64,000 nucleotides of DNA, taken from assembly GCF_011390835.1 (NCBI RefSeq), contig NZ_JAABRQ010000004.1, positions 1-64,000 on the forward strand, given 5' to 3'. The notes under the pieces were generated by a model. That model was not told where the DNA came from. It did not search any database and was given only the letters and a program-made list of their open reading frames with translations. Below, piece after piece: positions 45,053 to 52,709 of this stretch. The position numbers and the translations under genes are program-made. How positions within the stretch are numbered: position 1 is the stretch's first letter; every line of letters starts with the position of its first letter. Source of the stretch: Hydrogenophaga sp. (GTDB taxonomy: Bacteria > Pseudomonadota > Gammaproteobacteria > Burkholderiales > Burkholderiaceae_C).

Positions 45053-46156
45053 TCAGGCAGGGGCCGGGCGCAGCCGCCAGCGGTAGAGGGGCTCCACCAG
45101 CACCAGCACCGCGACCAGGCGACAGACCTGAAACGCGGTCACCACCGGCACACCGAGCTGCAGCACCTTGGCGGTGATCGCCATTTCGGCGATGCCGCCA
45201 GGTGCCGTGCCCAGCACCAGCGTGGCCAGGTGAAGGCCGGTGAGCTGGGCCATGCCCCAGCCAAAGACCGCGCTCACCGCCATCATGAACACGGTGGCCA
45301 GCGCCACCGAGATCAGCCATCGCGGCGCGGTATGAAGAAAAGCGGGTGTGAAGCGCACGCCCAAGCTCACGCCGATCACCAGCTGCGCAGCAGCCGTCAT
45401 CCAGCCGGGGATCGCCGACCAGGTCTGGCCCAACAGCGTCAGCACCATGGCCACCACCAGCGAGCCGATGAACCACGGATTCGCCCGCTCCAGCCGCAGC
45501 ATGACGACCACGCCCGCCAGCGTTGCCGCAGCGAGCGCCGCCAAGCCCAGGGGCTGCACCGTCTGCACGCCCGCCAGTCCCAGTTCCAGCCTGTGCACGC
45601 CCCAGGCTTGCAAGGCAAACGGAATCGTCAAGGTGACGAGCAGCAGGCGCAGGCTGTGCGCGGCAGCCACGAGATCGGTGCGCGCGCCATGGCGCTCCGA
45701 AATCAGCGTCATCTCGGACGCAGCGCCGATGGCGCCAGCGAAGAACATGGTGCTACCCACCTGGGCGGGCGTCAGACCCGCGATACGCCCCACGTGCACG
45801 CGCCGCAACCAGGCGCCGAAAACCACGCCCAGCAGCAAGGCCCAGGCAATGGCCAGCGCAATTGCCCACCACAGGCCCACCACCAGGTGACCCACCTCGG
45901 GCGTGAAATACAGGCCCAGCGCCGCCCCGATCACCCATTGGCCGGTGTTTCGCAGCAGTACCCAGCTCTCCACGGGCGCGCCTGCCAGCGACAGCAGCGA
46001 GGTGGCGAGCAAGGGCCCGATCATCCAGGGCACGGGCGTGCCCAGCCAGACACACAGGCCAGCGGCGGCCAACGAGAGCAGCAGAGTCAGCGCGATCCGG
46101 CGCCAGGCGTCAGCGGTGGGCAAAGGGGTGAACCAGTCAGGTATGGGCAGCGCCAC
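45053..46156 (-). CDS. AbrB-family inner-membrane protein
   Basis: A 367-residue membrane protein with about ten hydrophobic segments and the duplicated AbrB (DUF/TIGR03082) domain. The repeated glycine-rich turns are LGTPVPWMIGPLLATSLLSLAG and LGTAPGGIAEMAITAKVLQLG. E. coli AbrB was named as a regulator of aidB, but the fold is a transporter type, and its substrate is unknown. It lacks any DNA-binding domain, so the regulator name should not be taken literally. The start codon is 35 bases from the divergent ChaN gene. Confidence 0.87.
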   Translation of the reverse strand: MALPIPDWFTPLPTADAWRRIALTLLLSLAAAGLCVWLGTPVPWMIGPLLATSLLSLAGAPVESWVLLRNTGQWVIGAALGLYFTPEVGHLVVGLWWAIALAIAWALLLGVVFGAWLRRVHVGRIAGLTPAQVGSTMFFAGAIGAASEMTLISERHGARTDLVAAAHSLRLLLVTLTIPFALQAWGVHRLELGLAGVQTVQPLGLAALAAATLAGVVVMLRLERANPWFIGSLVVAMVLTLLGQTWSAIPGWMTAAAQLVIGVSLGVRFTPAFLHTAPRWLISVALATVFMMAVSAVFGWGMAQLTGLHLATLVLGTAPGGIAEMAITAKVLQLGVPVVTAFQVCRLVAVLVLVEPLYRWRLRPAPA

Positions 46157-46191
46157 AGTGCGGAGCGCCGAAGAAGACCTAGTATCTTGCG

Positions 46192-47034
46192 ATGAATTGT
46201 CGAACCGCTTTCAGGCGCTCTGTCGCCAGCATGACCCTCTGCGCCGCAGCGCTGGCCGGCTGCGCGGTGCCGGCTACGCCCAGACCGGTGGCCGATGAGG
46301 CCCGCCAGGCACTGCAGCAGCTCTTGCCCGCCACGCTGCTGCTGGTGGGGGAGCAGCACGACGCGCCCGAGCACCAGGCCTTGCAGACCGAGCTGGTGCG
46401 CCAGCTAGCAGAGGCCGGCCGGTTGGGCGCTCTGGTGTTGGAAATGGCGGACGCCGGCCAGACCACACAGGGCCTCTCAGTAGGGGCCAGCGAGGACGAG
46501 GTACAGGCGCGCCTGCAGTGGCAACAGAACCCGCAGCAATGGCCCTGGTCGGCCTACGGGCCAAGCATCATGGCAGCGGTGCGCGGCGGCGTGCCGGTGC
46601 TGGGAGGCAACCTGCCCGCTTCGCAAGTGCGCAGCGCGATGCAGGACGCGTCGCTCGACCCACGGCTGCCCGCAGAAGCCCTGCGCCAACAGCAAGACAA
46701 TATGCGGGACGGTCACTGTGGTCTGCTGCCCGAAAGCCAGATGGCGCCCATGACCCGCGTGCAGATCGCTCGCGATCTCACGATGGCGCGCACCCTGGCC
46801 AACGCGGCCCATCCGCGCCGGGTCGCGGTTCTGATCGCCGGCAACCAGCATGTGCGCCGCGACCTGGGCGTGCCGGTGCACCTGAGCTCCGGGCTGGAGA
46901 CGCGGGTGTTGATGGCGGTGGCGGATGCCGATGCCAGCGCAACGCCAGCCAGTCCCGCCGACCGGGTCTGGATCAGCCCGCCGCGCGCGCCGCGCGATTA
47001 CTGCGCCGAGTTCAAGCAGCAGATGAAGCGCTGA
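46192..47034 (+). CDS. ChaN-family lipoprotein
   Basis: A 280-residue lipoprotein. The signal peptide ends in the lipobox LAGC (cysteine near residue 24). The ChaN domain follows, with LLVGEQHDAPEHQALQTELVRQL, LVLEMADAGQTTQGL and IAGNQHVRRDLGVP, which carry the conserved glutamate and histidines. Campylobacter ChaN binds haem as a dimer, and a role in haem/iron handling is the family-level inference. No TonB receptor is adjacent. The reading frame starts at the ATG at 46192. Confidence 0.87.
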   Translation: MNCRTAFRRSVASMTLCAAALAGCAVPATPRPVADEARQALQQLLPATLLLVGEQHDAPEHQALQTELVRQLAEAGRLGALVLEMADAGQTTQGLSVGASEDEVQARLQWQQNPQQWPWSAYGPSIMAAVRGGVPVLGGNLPASQVRSAMQDASLDPRLPAEALRQQQDNMRDGHCGLLPESQMAPMTRVQIARDLTMARTLANAAHPRRVAVLIAGNQHVRRDLGVPVHLSSGLETRVLMAVADADASATPASPADRVWISPPRAPRDYCAEFKQQMKR

Positions 47035-47058
47035 GGCCGGCTGGCCACGCGCCAGGCC

Positions 47059-48399
47059 TCAGGCATGTTTCTTGATCGCGTCGGCCAGCACGCTGACCAT
47101 CTGATTAATGTGCGAGGCCTCGACGATGAAGGGCGGCGCAAACACCAGGTTCTCGCCTGCGTTGCGCACCAGCACGCCGCGGTGGTAACACTCCATGAAG
47201 ATGTCGAAGCTGCGCTTGCCAGGCTGCCCCGCCACCGGCGCCAGCTCGACAGCTGCCGCCAGGCCCAGGCTGCGGATGCTCACCACGTTGGGCAAACCCT
47301 TGAGCGCGCTGTGCATGGCGTCGCCCAGCACCGTGCCCATTTGGCCGGCCCGTTCAAACAGCTGCTCCTGCTCGAACAACTCCAGCGTGGCCAGGGCCGC
47401 CGCACAGGCGACCGGATGACCAGAGTAGGTGTAGCCGTGGAAGAACTCGATCGCGTGGCCAGGCGCGCTGCCATGCGCGCCCATCATCGCGTCGTAAATG
47501 CGATCGCTGCAGACCACGCCACCCAGCGGGATCACGCCATTGGTCACCGCCTTGGCGAAGTTCAGCATGTCGGGCTGCACGCCGTAGAAATCGGATGCAA
47601 ACGGGGTGCCCAGGCGGCCAAAGCCGGTGATGACCTCGTCGAAGATCAGCAGGATGCCATGCTTGTCGCAGATCTCGCGCAGACGCTTTAGGTAGCCTTG
47701 GGGCGGGATGTACCAGCCCGCGCTACCGGCCACGGGTTCGACGATGACGGCCGCGACGTTGCTCGGGTCATGCAGAGGCAGGATGCGGTTTTCCAGCTCC
47801 AGCAACAGGTCTTCGGTCCAGACCGGCTCGGCGTTGTGGATGTAGGCATGGTGGACCGGGTCGTGAATGAACCGCAGGTGATCGACGCGCGGCAGCAGCG
47901 CCGTGCCATACACCTTGCGGTTGGCCGGAATGCCGCCCACGCTCATGCCACCGAAGCCAACACCGTGGTAGCCGCGCTCGCGGCCGATGAAGACGTTGCG
48001 GTGCCCTTCACCACGCGCCCGATGGTAGGCCAGCGCCACCTTGAGCGAGGTGTCGGCCGCCTCCGAGCCCGAGTTGCAAAACAGCACCTTGTTCAGGTCT
48101 CCCGGCGCCAGCGCCGCGATTTTCTCGGCAGCGCGAAACGCCTGGTCGTTGCTGACGTTGAAAGCGGTGGCGTAGTCCAGCGTGTCAAGCTGCTGCTTGA
48201 TCGCTTCGTTGATCGGGCGTCGGTTGTGGCCTGCGCCCACACACCACAGGCTGGAAATGCCATCGATCACCTGGCGCCCGTCGTGCGTGGTGAAGTGCAT
48301 GCCGTCGGCGGCGACAAAGATGCGCGGGTCGTCCTTGAACGTGCGATTGGGCGTGAAGGGCAACCACTGGTTGTCCATGCGAAGGTCGTTGTAGGCCAT
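47059..48399 (-). CDS. Omega-amino acid--pyruvate aminotransferase family (class III)
   Basis: A 446-residue PLP-dependent transaminase. The PLP-phosphate site is NSGSEAADTSLK, the conserved aspartate is in LLIFDEVITGFGRLG, and the Schiff-base lysine is in LNFAKAVTNGVIPLGGV. The N-terminus WLPFTPNRTFKDDPRIFV and the segment HAYIHNAEPVW fit beta-alanine/omega-amino acid:pyruvate transaminases. It probably transfers an amino group from a beta- or omega-amino acid to pyruvate. The start MAYNDLRMDN is 107 bases from the divergent purU start. An internal ATG seven codons on (MDNQWLPF) is an alternative. Confidence 0.88.
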   Translation of the reverse strand: MAYNDLRMDNQWLPFTPNRTFKDDPRIFVAADGMHFTTHDGRQVIDGISSLWCVGAGHNRRPINEAIKQQLDTLDYATAFNVSNDQAFRAAEKIAALAPGDLNKVLFCNSGSEAADTSLKVALAYHRARGEGHRNVFIGRERGYHGVGFGGMSVGGIPANRKVYGTALLPRVDHLRFIHDPVHHAYIHNAEPVWTEDLLLELENRILPLHDPSNVAAVIVEPVAGSAGWYIPPQGYLKRLREICDKHGILLIFDEVITGFGRLGTPFASDFYGVQPDMLNFAKAVTNGVIPLGGVVCSDRIYDAMMGAHGSAPGHAIEFFHGYTYSGHPVACAAALATLELFEQEQLFERAGQMGTVLGDAMHSALKGLPNVVSIRSLGLAAAVELAPVAGQPGKRSFDIFMECYHRGVLVRNAGENLVFAPPFIVEASHINQMVSVLADAIKKHA

Positions 48400-48506
48400 G
48401 CGGCGTCTCCTAGAGGGCTGACCCTGGATTTTGTCACTTCGTCCGCCCGAGGGCAGGAGCCACTGCAGCAGCCGCGCACCGGCCCACCTGCGACAATGCC
48501 CTCGCT

Positions 48507-49355
48507 ATGAACCACAGCTATGTCCTCACCCTGAGCTGCCCTGATCGCCCGGGCATCGTGCACGCCGTCTCGGGCTTTCTGCTCGAACGCGGCGGCAACA
48601 TCGAAGAAGCCGCCCAGTACAACGACCACGGCACCGGCCTGTTTTTTCTGCGGGTGCAGTTCACCTGCAGCCAGCTGACGCCCGACGATCTGCGCATCCA
48701 CCTGCGTCTGTTCGCCGAGCCGATGGCCATGCAGTGGAGCCTGCACCCACTGGCCCAGCCCATGCCCACAGTGATCTTCGTCAGCAAGGACGGCCATTGC
48801 CTGAACGACCTGATGTTCCGCTGGAAGAGCGGCTTGCTGCGGCTGGACATCCGAGCCATCGTCAGTAACCACCGCGACTTCTACCAGCTCGCGGCTGGCT
48901 ACAACGTGCCGTTTCACCACATTCCGATCACCGCCGCCACCAAGGCGCAGGCAGAGGCGCGGCAACTCGAAGTCATTCGCAGCGAAGGCGCCGAGCTGGT
49001 GGTGCTGGCTCGATACATGCAGATCCTGAGCGACGGCCTTTGTCACGAGCTCGCAGGCAAGGCCATCAACATCCACCACAGCTTCCTGCCCAGTTTCAAG
49101 GGCGCGAAGCCCTATCATCAGGCGCACGACCGTGGCGTCAAACTGATCGGCGCCACCGCGCACTATGTAACGACCGACCTCGACGAAGGCCCGATCATCG
49201 AGCAGGATGTGGCCCGCGTGGACCACACCGATGCGGTGGAGGACCTGACCGCACGGGGACGGGACACCGAAAGCCAGGTGCTGGCGCGCGCGGTTAAATG
49301 GCACAGCGAGCACCGCGTGCTGCTCAACGGGCACAAGACGGTGGTTTTTAAGTGA
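48507..49355 (+). CDS. purU: Formyltetrahydrofolate deformylase
   Basis: A 282-residue PurU, which releases formate and tetrahydrofolate from 10-formyl-THF. The N-terminal ACT domain (residues about 1-80) begins YVLTLSCPDRPGIVHAVSGFLLERGGNIEEA. The C-terminal formyltransferase-like domain (about 85-282) has the catalytic asparagine/histidine stretch NIHHSFLPSF and the aspartate in LDEGPIIEQD. It is single copy here and could supply formate, but its link to the formate dehydrogenase at the other end of the window is only thematic. A LysR gene follows on the same strand after a repeat-bearing spacer. Confidence 0.95.
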   Translation: MNHSYVLTLSCPDRPGIVHAVSGFLLERGGNIEEAAQYNDHGTGLFFLRVQFTCSQLTPDDLRIHLRLFAEPMAMQWSLHPLAQPMPTVIFVSKDGHCLNDLMFRWKSGLLRLDIRAIVSNHRDFYQLAAGYNVPFHHIPITAATKAQAEARQLEVIRSEGAELVVLARYMQILSDGLCHELAGKAINIHHSFLPSFKGAKPYHQAHDRGVKLIGATAHYVTTDLDEGPIIEQDVARVDHTDAVEDLTARGRDTESQVLARAVKWHSEHRVLLNGHKTVVFK

Positions 49356-49373
49356 TGGATGTGGCCCCCACGC

Positions 49374-49396
49374 TCCGCCGCTGCGCGGATCGCTGC
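49374..49396 (+). repeat. C/G-rich intergenic repeat, second family, copy 1
   Basis: A 23-base unit beginning TCCGCCGCTGCGCGG is followed by CCCCCCGAGGGGGCT. Near-identical units start at 50354 and 50461. All three lie in spacers around the LysR gene. Confidence 0.65.
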
Positions 49397-49464
49397 CCCC
49401 CGAGGGGGCTGGGCCTGCCTTGGGGCTGCCCGGCGGCCGGCCGTATCCTCCCTACTCTCTGCCC

Positions 49465-50334
49465 ATGACCTTGCGCATCCCCCCCATCCAGTGCCTGCTG
49501 ACTTTCGAGGCACTGGCGAGGCTTCGCAGCGTCACGCAGACCAGCGAAGAGCTGTGTGTCACGCCCAGCGCGGTTAGCCACCGGATCAAGCAGCTCGAGC
49601 AGATTCTCGGCACCAAGCTGTTCGGCCGGGCGGATTTTTCCCTCACCACCGATGGCAGCGAGTACCTGGCCCATGTGCGCGAAGGCTTGGCCACACTGCA
49701 GAAGTTTCCTAGCAGCGATGCCGCGCCGGGGCGCCGTAAGTTGCGCCTGGCGGTCACGCCCACATTTGCGCGCTCCATCCTGCTGCCTCGCTTGAAGCAG
49801 TTCAACGAGGCCTACCCCGAAATCGACATCACCTTGCAAGTCAGCATCCCGCTGCTGGACGTGGTGGCCGAAGACGCCGACCTCATGATCCGCTTCGGGA
49901 CTGGGCGCTATGCCGATGTGGAGCACCTGTGCCTGATGAAGGACGAGGTGACGCCCATGGCCTCACCCGGCTTCGCCCGCGAGCACGGCCCCTTTGAGAC
50001 GCCCGAAGACCTGGAAGGCGTGCCACTGCTGCGCAGCCCGCTGGAGCCGTGGCGCACCTGGTTTGCCGCCCACGGCCAGGACTGGCCCGAGCCGGTGGAT
50101 GGGTCGCAGTTCAACGACATGGGGTTGCTCAGCGACGGCGCTGCAGGCGGCATGGGCGTGGCGCTAGCGCGGCTGAAGCTGGCCGCGCCCTGGCTGGAGA
50201 GCGGACGACTGGTGCCGCTGTACGACCGCCACGTGCCCAGTCCGCACGCCCACTATCTGTGCTGGCGCACCGGCACCATGGAGCGCTGGGAATGCACTGC
50301 GTTTTCGGACTGGCTCAAGAAGGCGGTGGGCTGA
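49465..50334 (+). CDS. LysR-family transcriptional regulator (GcvA-like)
   Basis: A 289-residue LysR regulator. The winged helix-turn-helix (about residues 8-67) is QCLLTFEALARLRSVTQTSEELCVTPSAVSHRIKQLEQILG. The periplasmic-binding-like effector domain follows (about 92-285), with TPTFARSILLPRLKQFNEAYPEIDI. The opening sequence and the pattern of the effector domain resemble the GcvA group. It could regulate purU (109 bases upstream, same strand), a one-carbon link that would suit a GcvA-like factor, but no operator was recognised. The start codon is ATG 49465. Confidence 0.87.
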   Translation: MTLRIPPIQCLLTFEALARLRSVTQTSEELCVTPSAVSHRIKQLEQILGTKLFGRADFSLTTDGSEYLAHVREGLATLQKFPSSDAAPGRRKLRLAVTPTFARSILLPRLKQFNEAYPEIDITLQVSIPLLDVVAEDADLMIRFGTGRYADVEHLCLMKDEVTPMASPGFAREHGPFETPEDLEGVPLLRSPLEPWRTWFAAHGQDWPEPVDGSQFNDMGLLSDGAAGGMGVALARLKLAAPWLESGRLVPLYDRHVPSPHAHYLCWRTGTMERWECTAFSDWLKKAVG

Positions 50335-50353
50335 GGAAACTGCGTCCCTACGG

Positions 50354-50483
50354 TCCGCCGCTGCGCGGGTCGCTGCTCCGGGGGGCTGATCCGGCTTAGG
50401 ACGGCCCAGCGCCAGATCGCTGCCCCCTCGCGAGCACATCTTGCCGATGTGACGCGCGGCTCCGCCGCTACGCGGGTCGCAGC
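50354..50483 (+). repeat. C/G-rich intergenic repeat, second family, copies 2 and 3
   Basis: Two further units at 50354-50376 and 50461-50483. The first differs from copy 1 at one base; the second at a few positions. They fill the spacer between the LysR gene and hsp20, and no gene is present there. Confidence 0.65.
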
Positions 50484-50511
50484 CCTCAGCGTCGCAGGAG
50501 GGAGGCGGCGA

Positions 50512-50934
50512 TCACTCGATGGTCAAACGCTGGCCTGCCACGGCCGCCTTCTTGGGCAGTGTGAGGTGCAACACCCCGTTCTCGCACTTGGCTTTGGCCG
50601 CGGCATCGTCGATATCGACCGGCATCTGGAAGCTGCGAGAAACGGTACCGAAATAGCGCTCACTGCGCAGCAACTTTTCGCCTTCGCTCTGGCGGTCTTC
50701 CTGCTTGATCTCGGCGCGCAAAGTGACCACGTTGCCTTCGACGGTCACATGGATGTCTTCCTTGGGTACGCCGGGCACTTCCGCCAGCACGGTGTAGGCC
50801 GTGGGCGTCTCTTTCACGTCGACCTTGATCTGCGCGGGCAGCGGGTCGCCGTGCAGGGGTTTGACGTAAAAGCCGGGGGCGACGTCCTTGAAAAAGTCGT
50901 CAAACAAACCGGAACGGGCAATCAGATTGTTCAT
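50512..50934 (-). CDS. Hsp20-family small heat-shock protein
   Basis: A 140-residue alpha-crystallin-type chaperone that binds unfolding proteins. The alpha-crystallin domain spans residues about 35-135, with IKVDVKETPTAYTVLAEVPGVPKEDIHVTVEGNVVTLRAEI and the conserved motif CENGVLHLTLPKK. The start MNNLIARSGLFDDFF has a strong AAGGAG ribosome site. A textbook sigma32-like promoter is found upstream, so it is heat-inducible by prediction. It faces away from the GlcD-type gene. Confidence 0.93.
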   Translation of the reverse strand: MNNLIARSGLFDDFFKDVAPGFYVKPLHGDPLPAQIKVDVKETPTAYTVLAEVPGVPKEDIHVTVEGNVVTLRAEIKQEDRQSEGEKLLRSERYFGTVSRSFQMPVDIDDAAAKAKCENGVLHLTLPKKAAVAGQRLTIE

Positions 50935-50987
50935 GACAATACTCCTTGGATGATGTGAATGGGGGCGAGCATTGCGCCCTGACCAGA

Positions 50988-51016
50988 AGTTGGAGGTGAT
51001 GGCCCTCAATTTCAAG
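50988..51016 (-). promoter_or_regulatory. Sigma32 (heat-shock) promoter of hsp20
   Basis: On the minus strand, CTTGAAA (51016-51010) matches the sigma32 -35 consensus perfectly. After 14 bases CTCCAACT (50995-50988) matches CCCCATNT at 6 of 8 positions. The predicted transcript starts about 45 bases before the ATG. Confidence 0.75.
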
Positions 51017-51155
51017 AGAGCTTTGTCGCTCCATGCAGGTGAGCTCACAGCTTGCTGCAAGTTTCTTCATGCAGCGCCAGGCGTGTTGGCCTACACTGGA
51101 TCGTCGATCTGGTGCCTTGCCCGTATCGACCCTGACGACCCTCCGGACGCCCGCC

Positions 51156-52658
51156 ATGAACGCACCCGCCACCTCCATCCAGACCGCCCAGCTGAGCCGC
51201 GCCACGCGACAGGCCGAGGTGGTCGCTGCTCTGCAAGCCGAGCTGCCTGCGCACGCCCTGTTGTGGCAATCGGAGGACACCGTGCCTTACGAATGCGACG
51301 GCCTGACCGCCTACCGCGAGCGTCCGCTGGTGGTGGCCCTGCCGGAAACCGAAGCCCAGGTGGCGGCGGTGCTGCGCACCTGCCACGCGATGTCGGTCCC
51401 GGTGGTTGCGCGCGGCGCGGGCACCGGCCTGTCGGGAGGTGCCATGCCCCACGCCATGGGGGTGACCTTGTCGCTGGCCAAGTTCAACCGCATCCTGTCG
51501 ATCGACCCGCGCTCCCGCACGGCGGTGGTGCAAGGCGGCGTGCGCAACCTGGCGATCTCCGAGGCCGCCGCGCCGCACGGCCTGTACTACGCGCCCGACC
51601 CCAGCAGCCAGATCGCCTGCACCATTGGTGGCAACGTGGCCGAGAACTCCGGCGGTGTGCACTGCCTGAAATATGGCCTTACGGTGCACAACGTTCTGCA
51701 GGTGCGTGGCTACACCATCGAAGGCGAAGCCATCACCTTGGGTGGCGATGCGCTGGACACCGCAGGGCTGGACCTGCTCTCACTCGTCATCGGCAGCGAA
51801 GGCATGCTGGCCGTCACGACCGAGGTCACGGTCAAGCTGGTGCCCAAGCCGCTGCTGGCGCGCTGCATCATGGCCAGCTTCGACGACATCCAGAAAGCCG
51901 GAGACGCGGTGGCCTCGGTCATCGCCGCCGGCATCATCCCGGCCGGACTGGAGATGATGGACAAGCCCATGACCGCGGCGGTGGAAGACTTCGTGCACGC
52001 CGGTTACGATCTGAACGCCGCCGCCATCCTGCTGTGCGAGAGCGACGGCACGCCGGAGGAGGTGGAAGAAGAGATTGGTCGCATGAGCGATGTGCTGCGC
52101 GCGTGCGGAGCCACCGCGATCGCGGTGAGCAAGGATGAAGCGGAGCGCCTGCGTTTCTGGAGCGGGCGCAAAAACGCTTTTCCTGCCTCTGGCCGCATCA
52201 GCCCCGACTACATGTGCATGGACTCGACCATTCCCCGCAAGCGCCTGGCAGACATCCTGATCGCAATTGGCGAGATGGAGAAAAAATACCAGCTGCGTTG
52301 CGCCAACGTCTTCCACGCGGGCGATGGCAATCTGCACCCGCTGATCCTGTTCGATGCCAACGACCCGGATCAACTGCACCGCTGCGAGCTGTTTGGTGCA
52401 GACATCCTGGAGACCAGCGTGGCGATGGGGGGTACCGTCACCGGAGAACATGGCGTAGGCGTGGAAAAGCTCAACAGCATGTGCGTGCAGTTTTCCGCAG
52501 CGGAAAACGCCTTGATGTTCGGCGTGAAACGGGCCTTTGATACCAAAGAGCTACTGAACCCGGGCAAGGTGATCCCGACACTGCAACGATGTGCTGAGTA
52601 CGGCAAGATGCTGGTGCGCGGCGGTCGTCTGGCACACCCGGAACTGCCCCGCTTTTGA
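51156..52658 (+). CDS. glcD: FAD-linked glycolate/lactate-type oxidase (GlcD)
   Basis: A 500-residue flavoprotein of the GlcD/D-lactate dehydrogenase group, which oxidises 2-hydroxyacids. The PCMH FAD domain (about residues 50-230) has VPVVARGAGTGLSGGAMPHAMG and NVAENSGGVHCLKYG. The C-terminal cap has NVFHAGDGNLHPLILFD and GEHGVGVEKL with the substrate-side histidine. The companion subunits GlcE and GlcF, needed for glycolate oxidase, do not follow. The enzyme may therefore work alone, as a D-lactate-like dehydrogenase does, or pair with subunits encoded elsewhere. Start MNAPATSIQTAQ; earlier in-frame codons read through the hsp20 promoter. Confidence 0.88.
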   Translation: MNAPATSIQTAQLSRATRQAEVVAALQAELPAHALLWQSEDTVPYECDGLTAYRERPLVVALPETEAQVAAVLRTCHAMSVPVVARGAGTGLSGGAMPHAMGVTLSLAKFNRILSIDPRSRTAVVQGGVRNLAISEAAAPHGLYYAPDPSSQIACTIGGNVAENSGGVHCLKYGLTVHNVLQVRGYTIEGEAITLGGDALDTAGLDLLSLVIGSEGMLAVTTEVTVKLVPKPLLARCIMASFDDIQKAGDAVASVIAAGIIPAGLEMMDKPMTAAVEDFVHAGYDLNAAAILLCESDGTPEEVEEEIGRMSDVLRACGATAIAVSKDEAERLRFWSGRKNAFPASGRISPDYMCMDSTIPRKRLADILIAIGEMEKKYQLRCANVFHAGDGNLHPLILFDANDPDQLHRCELFGADILETSVAMGGTVTGEHGVGVEKLNSMCVQFSAAENALMFGVKRAFDTKELLNPGKVIPTLQRCAEYGKMLVRGGRLAHPELPRF

Positions 52659-52709
52659 GGGTCATATTTCACGCAGACCCTTCGGGTCCCTGCGGTACAG
52701 TGGGGAACG

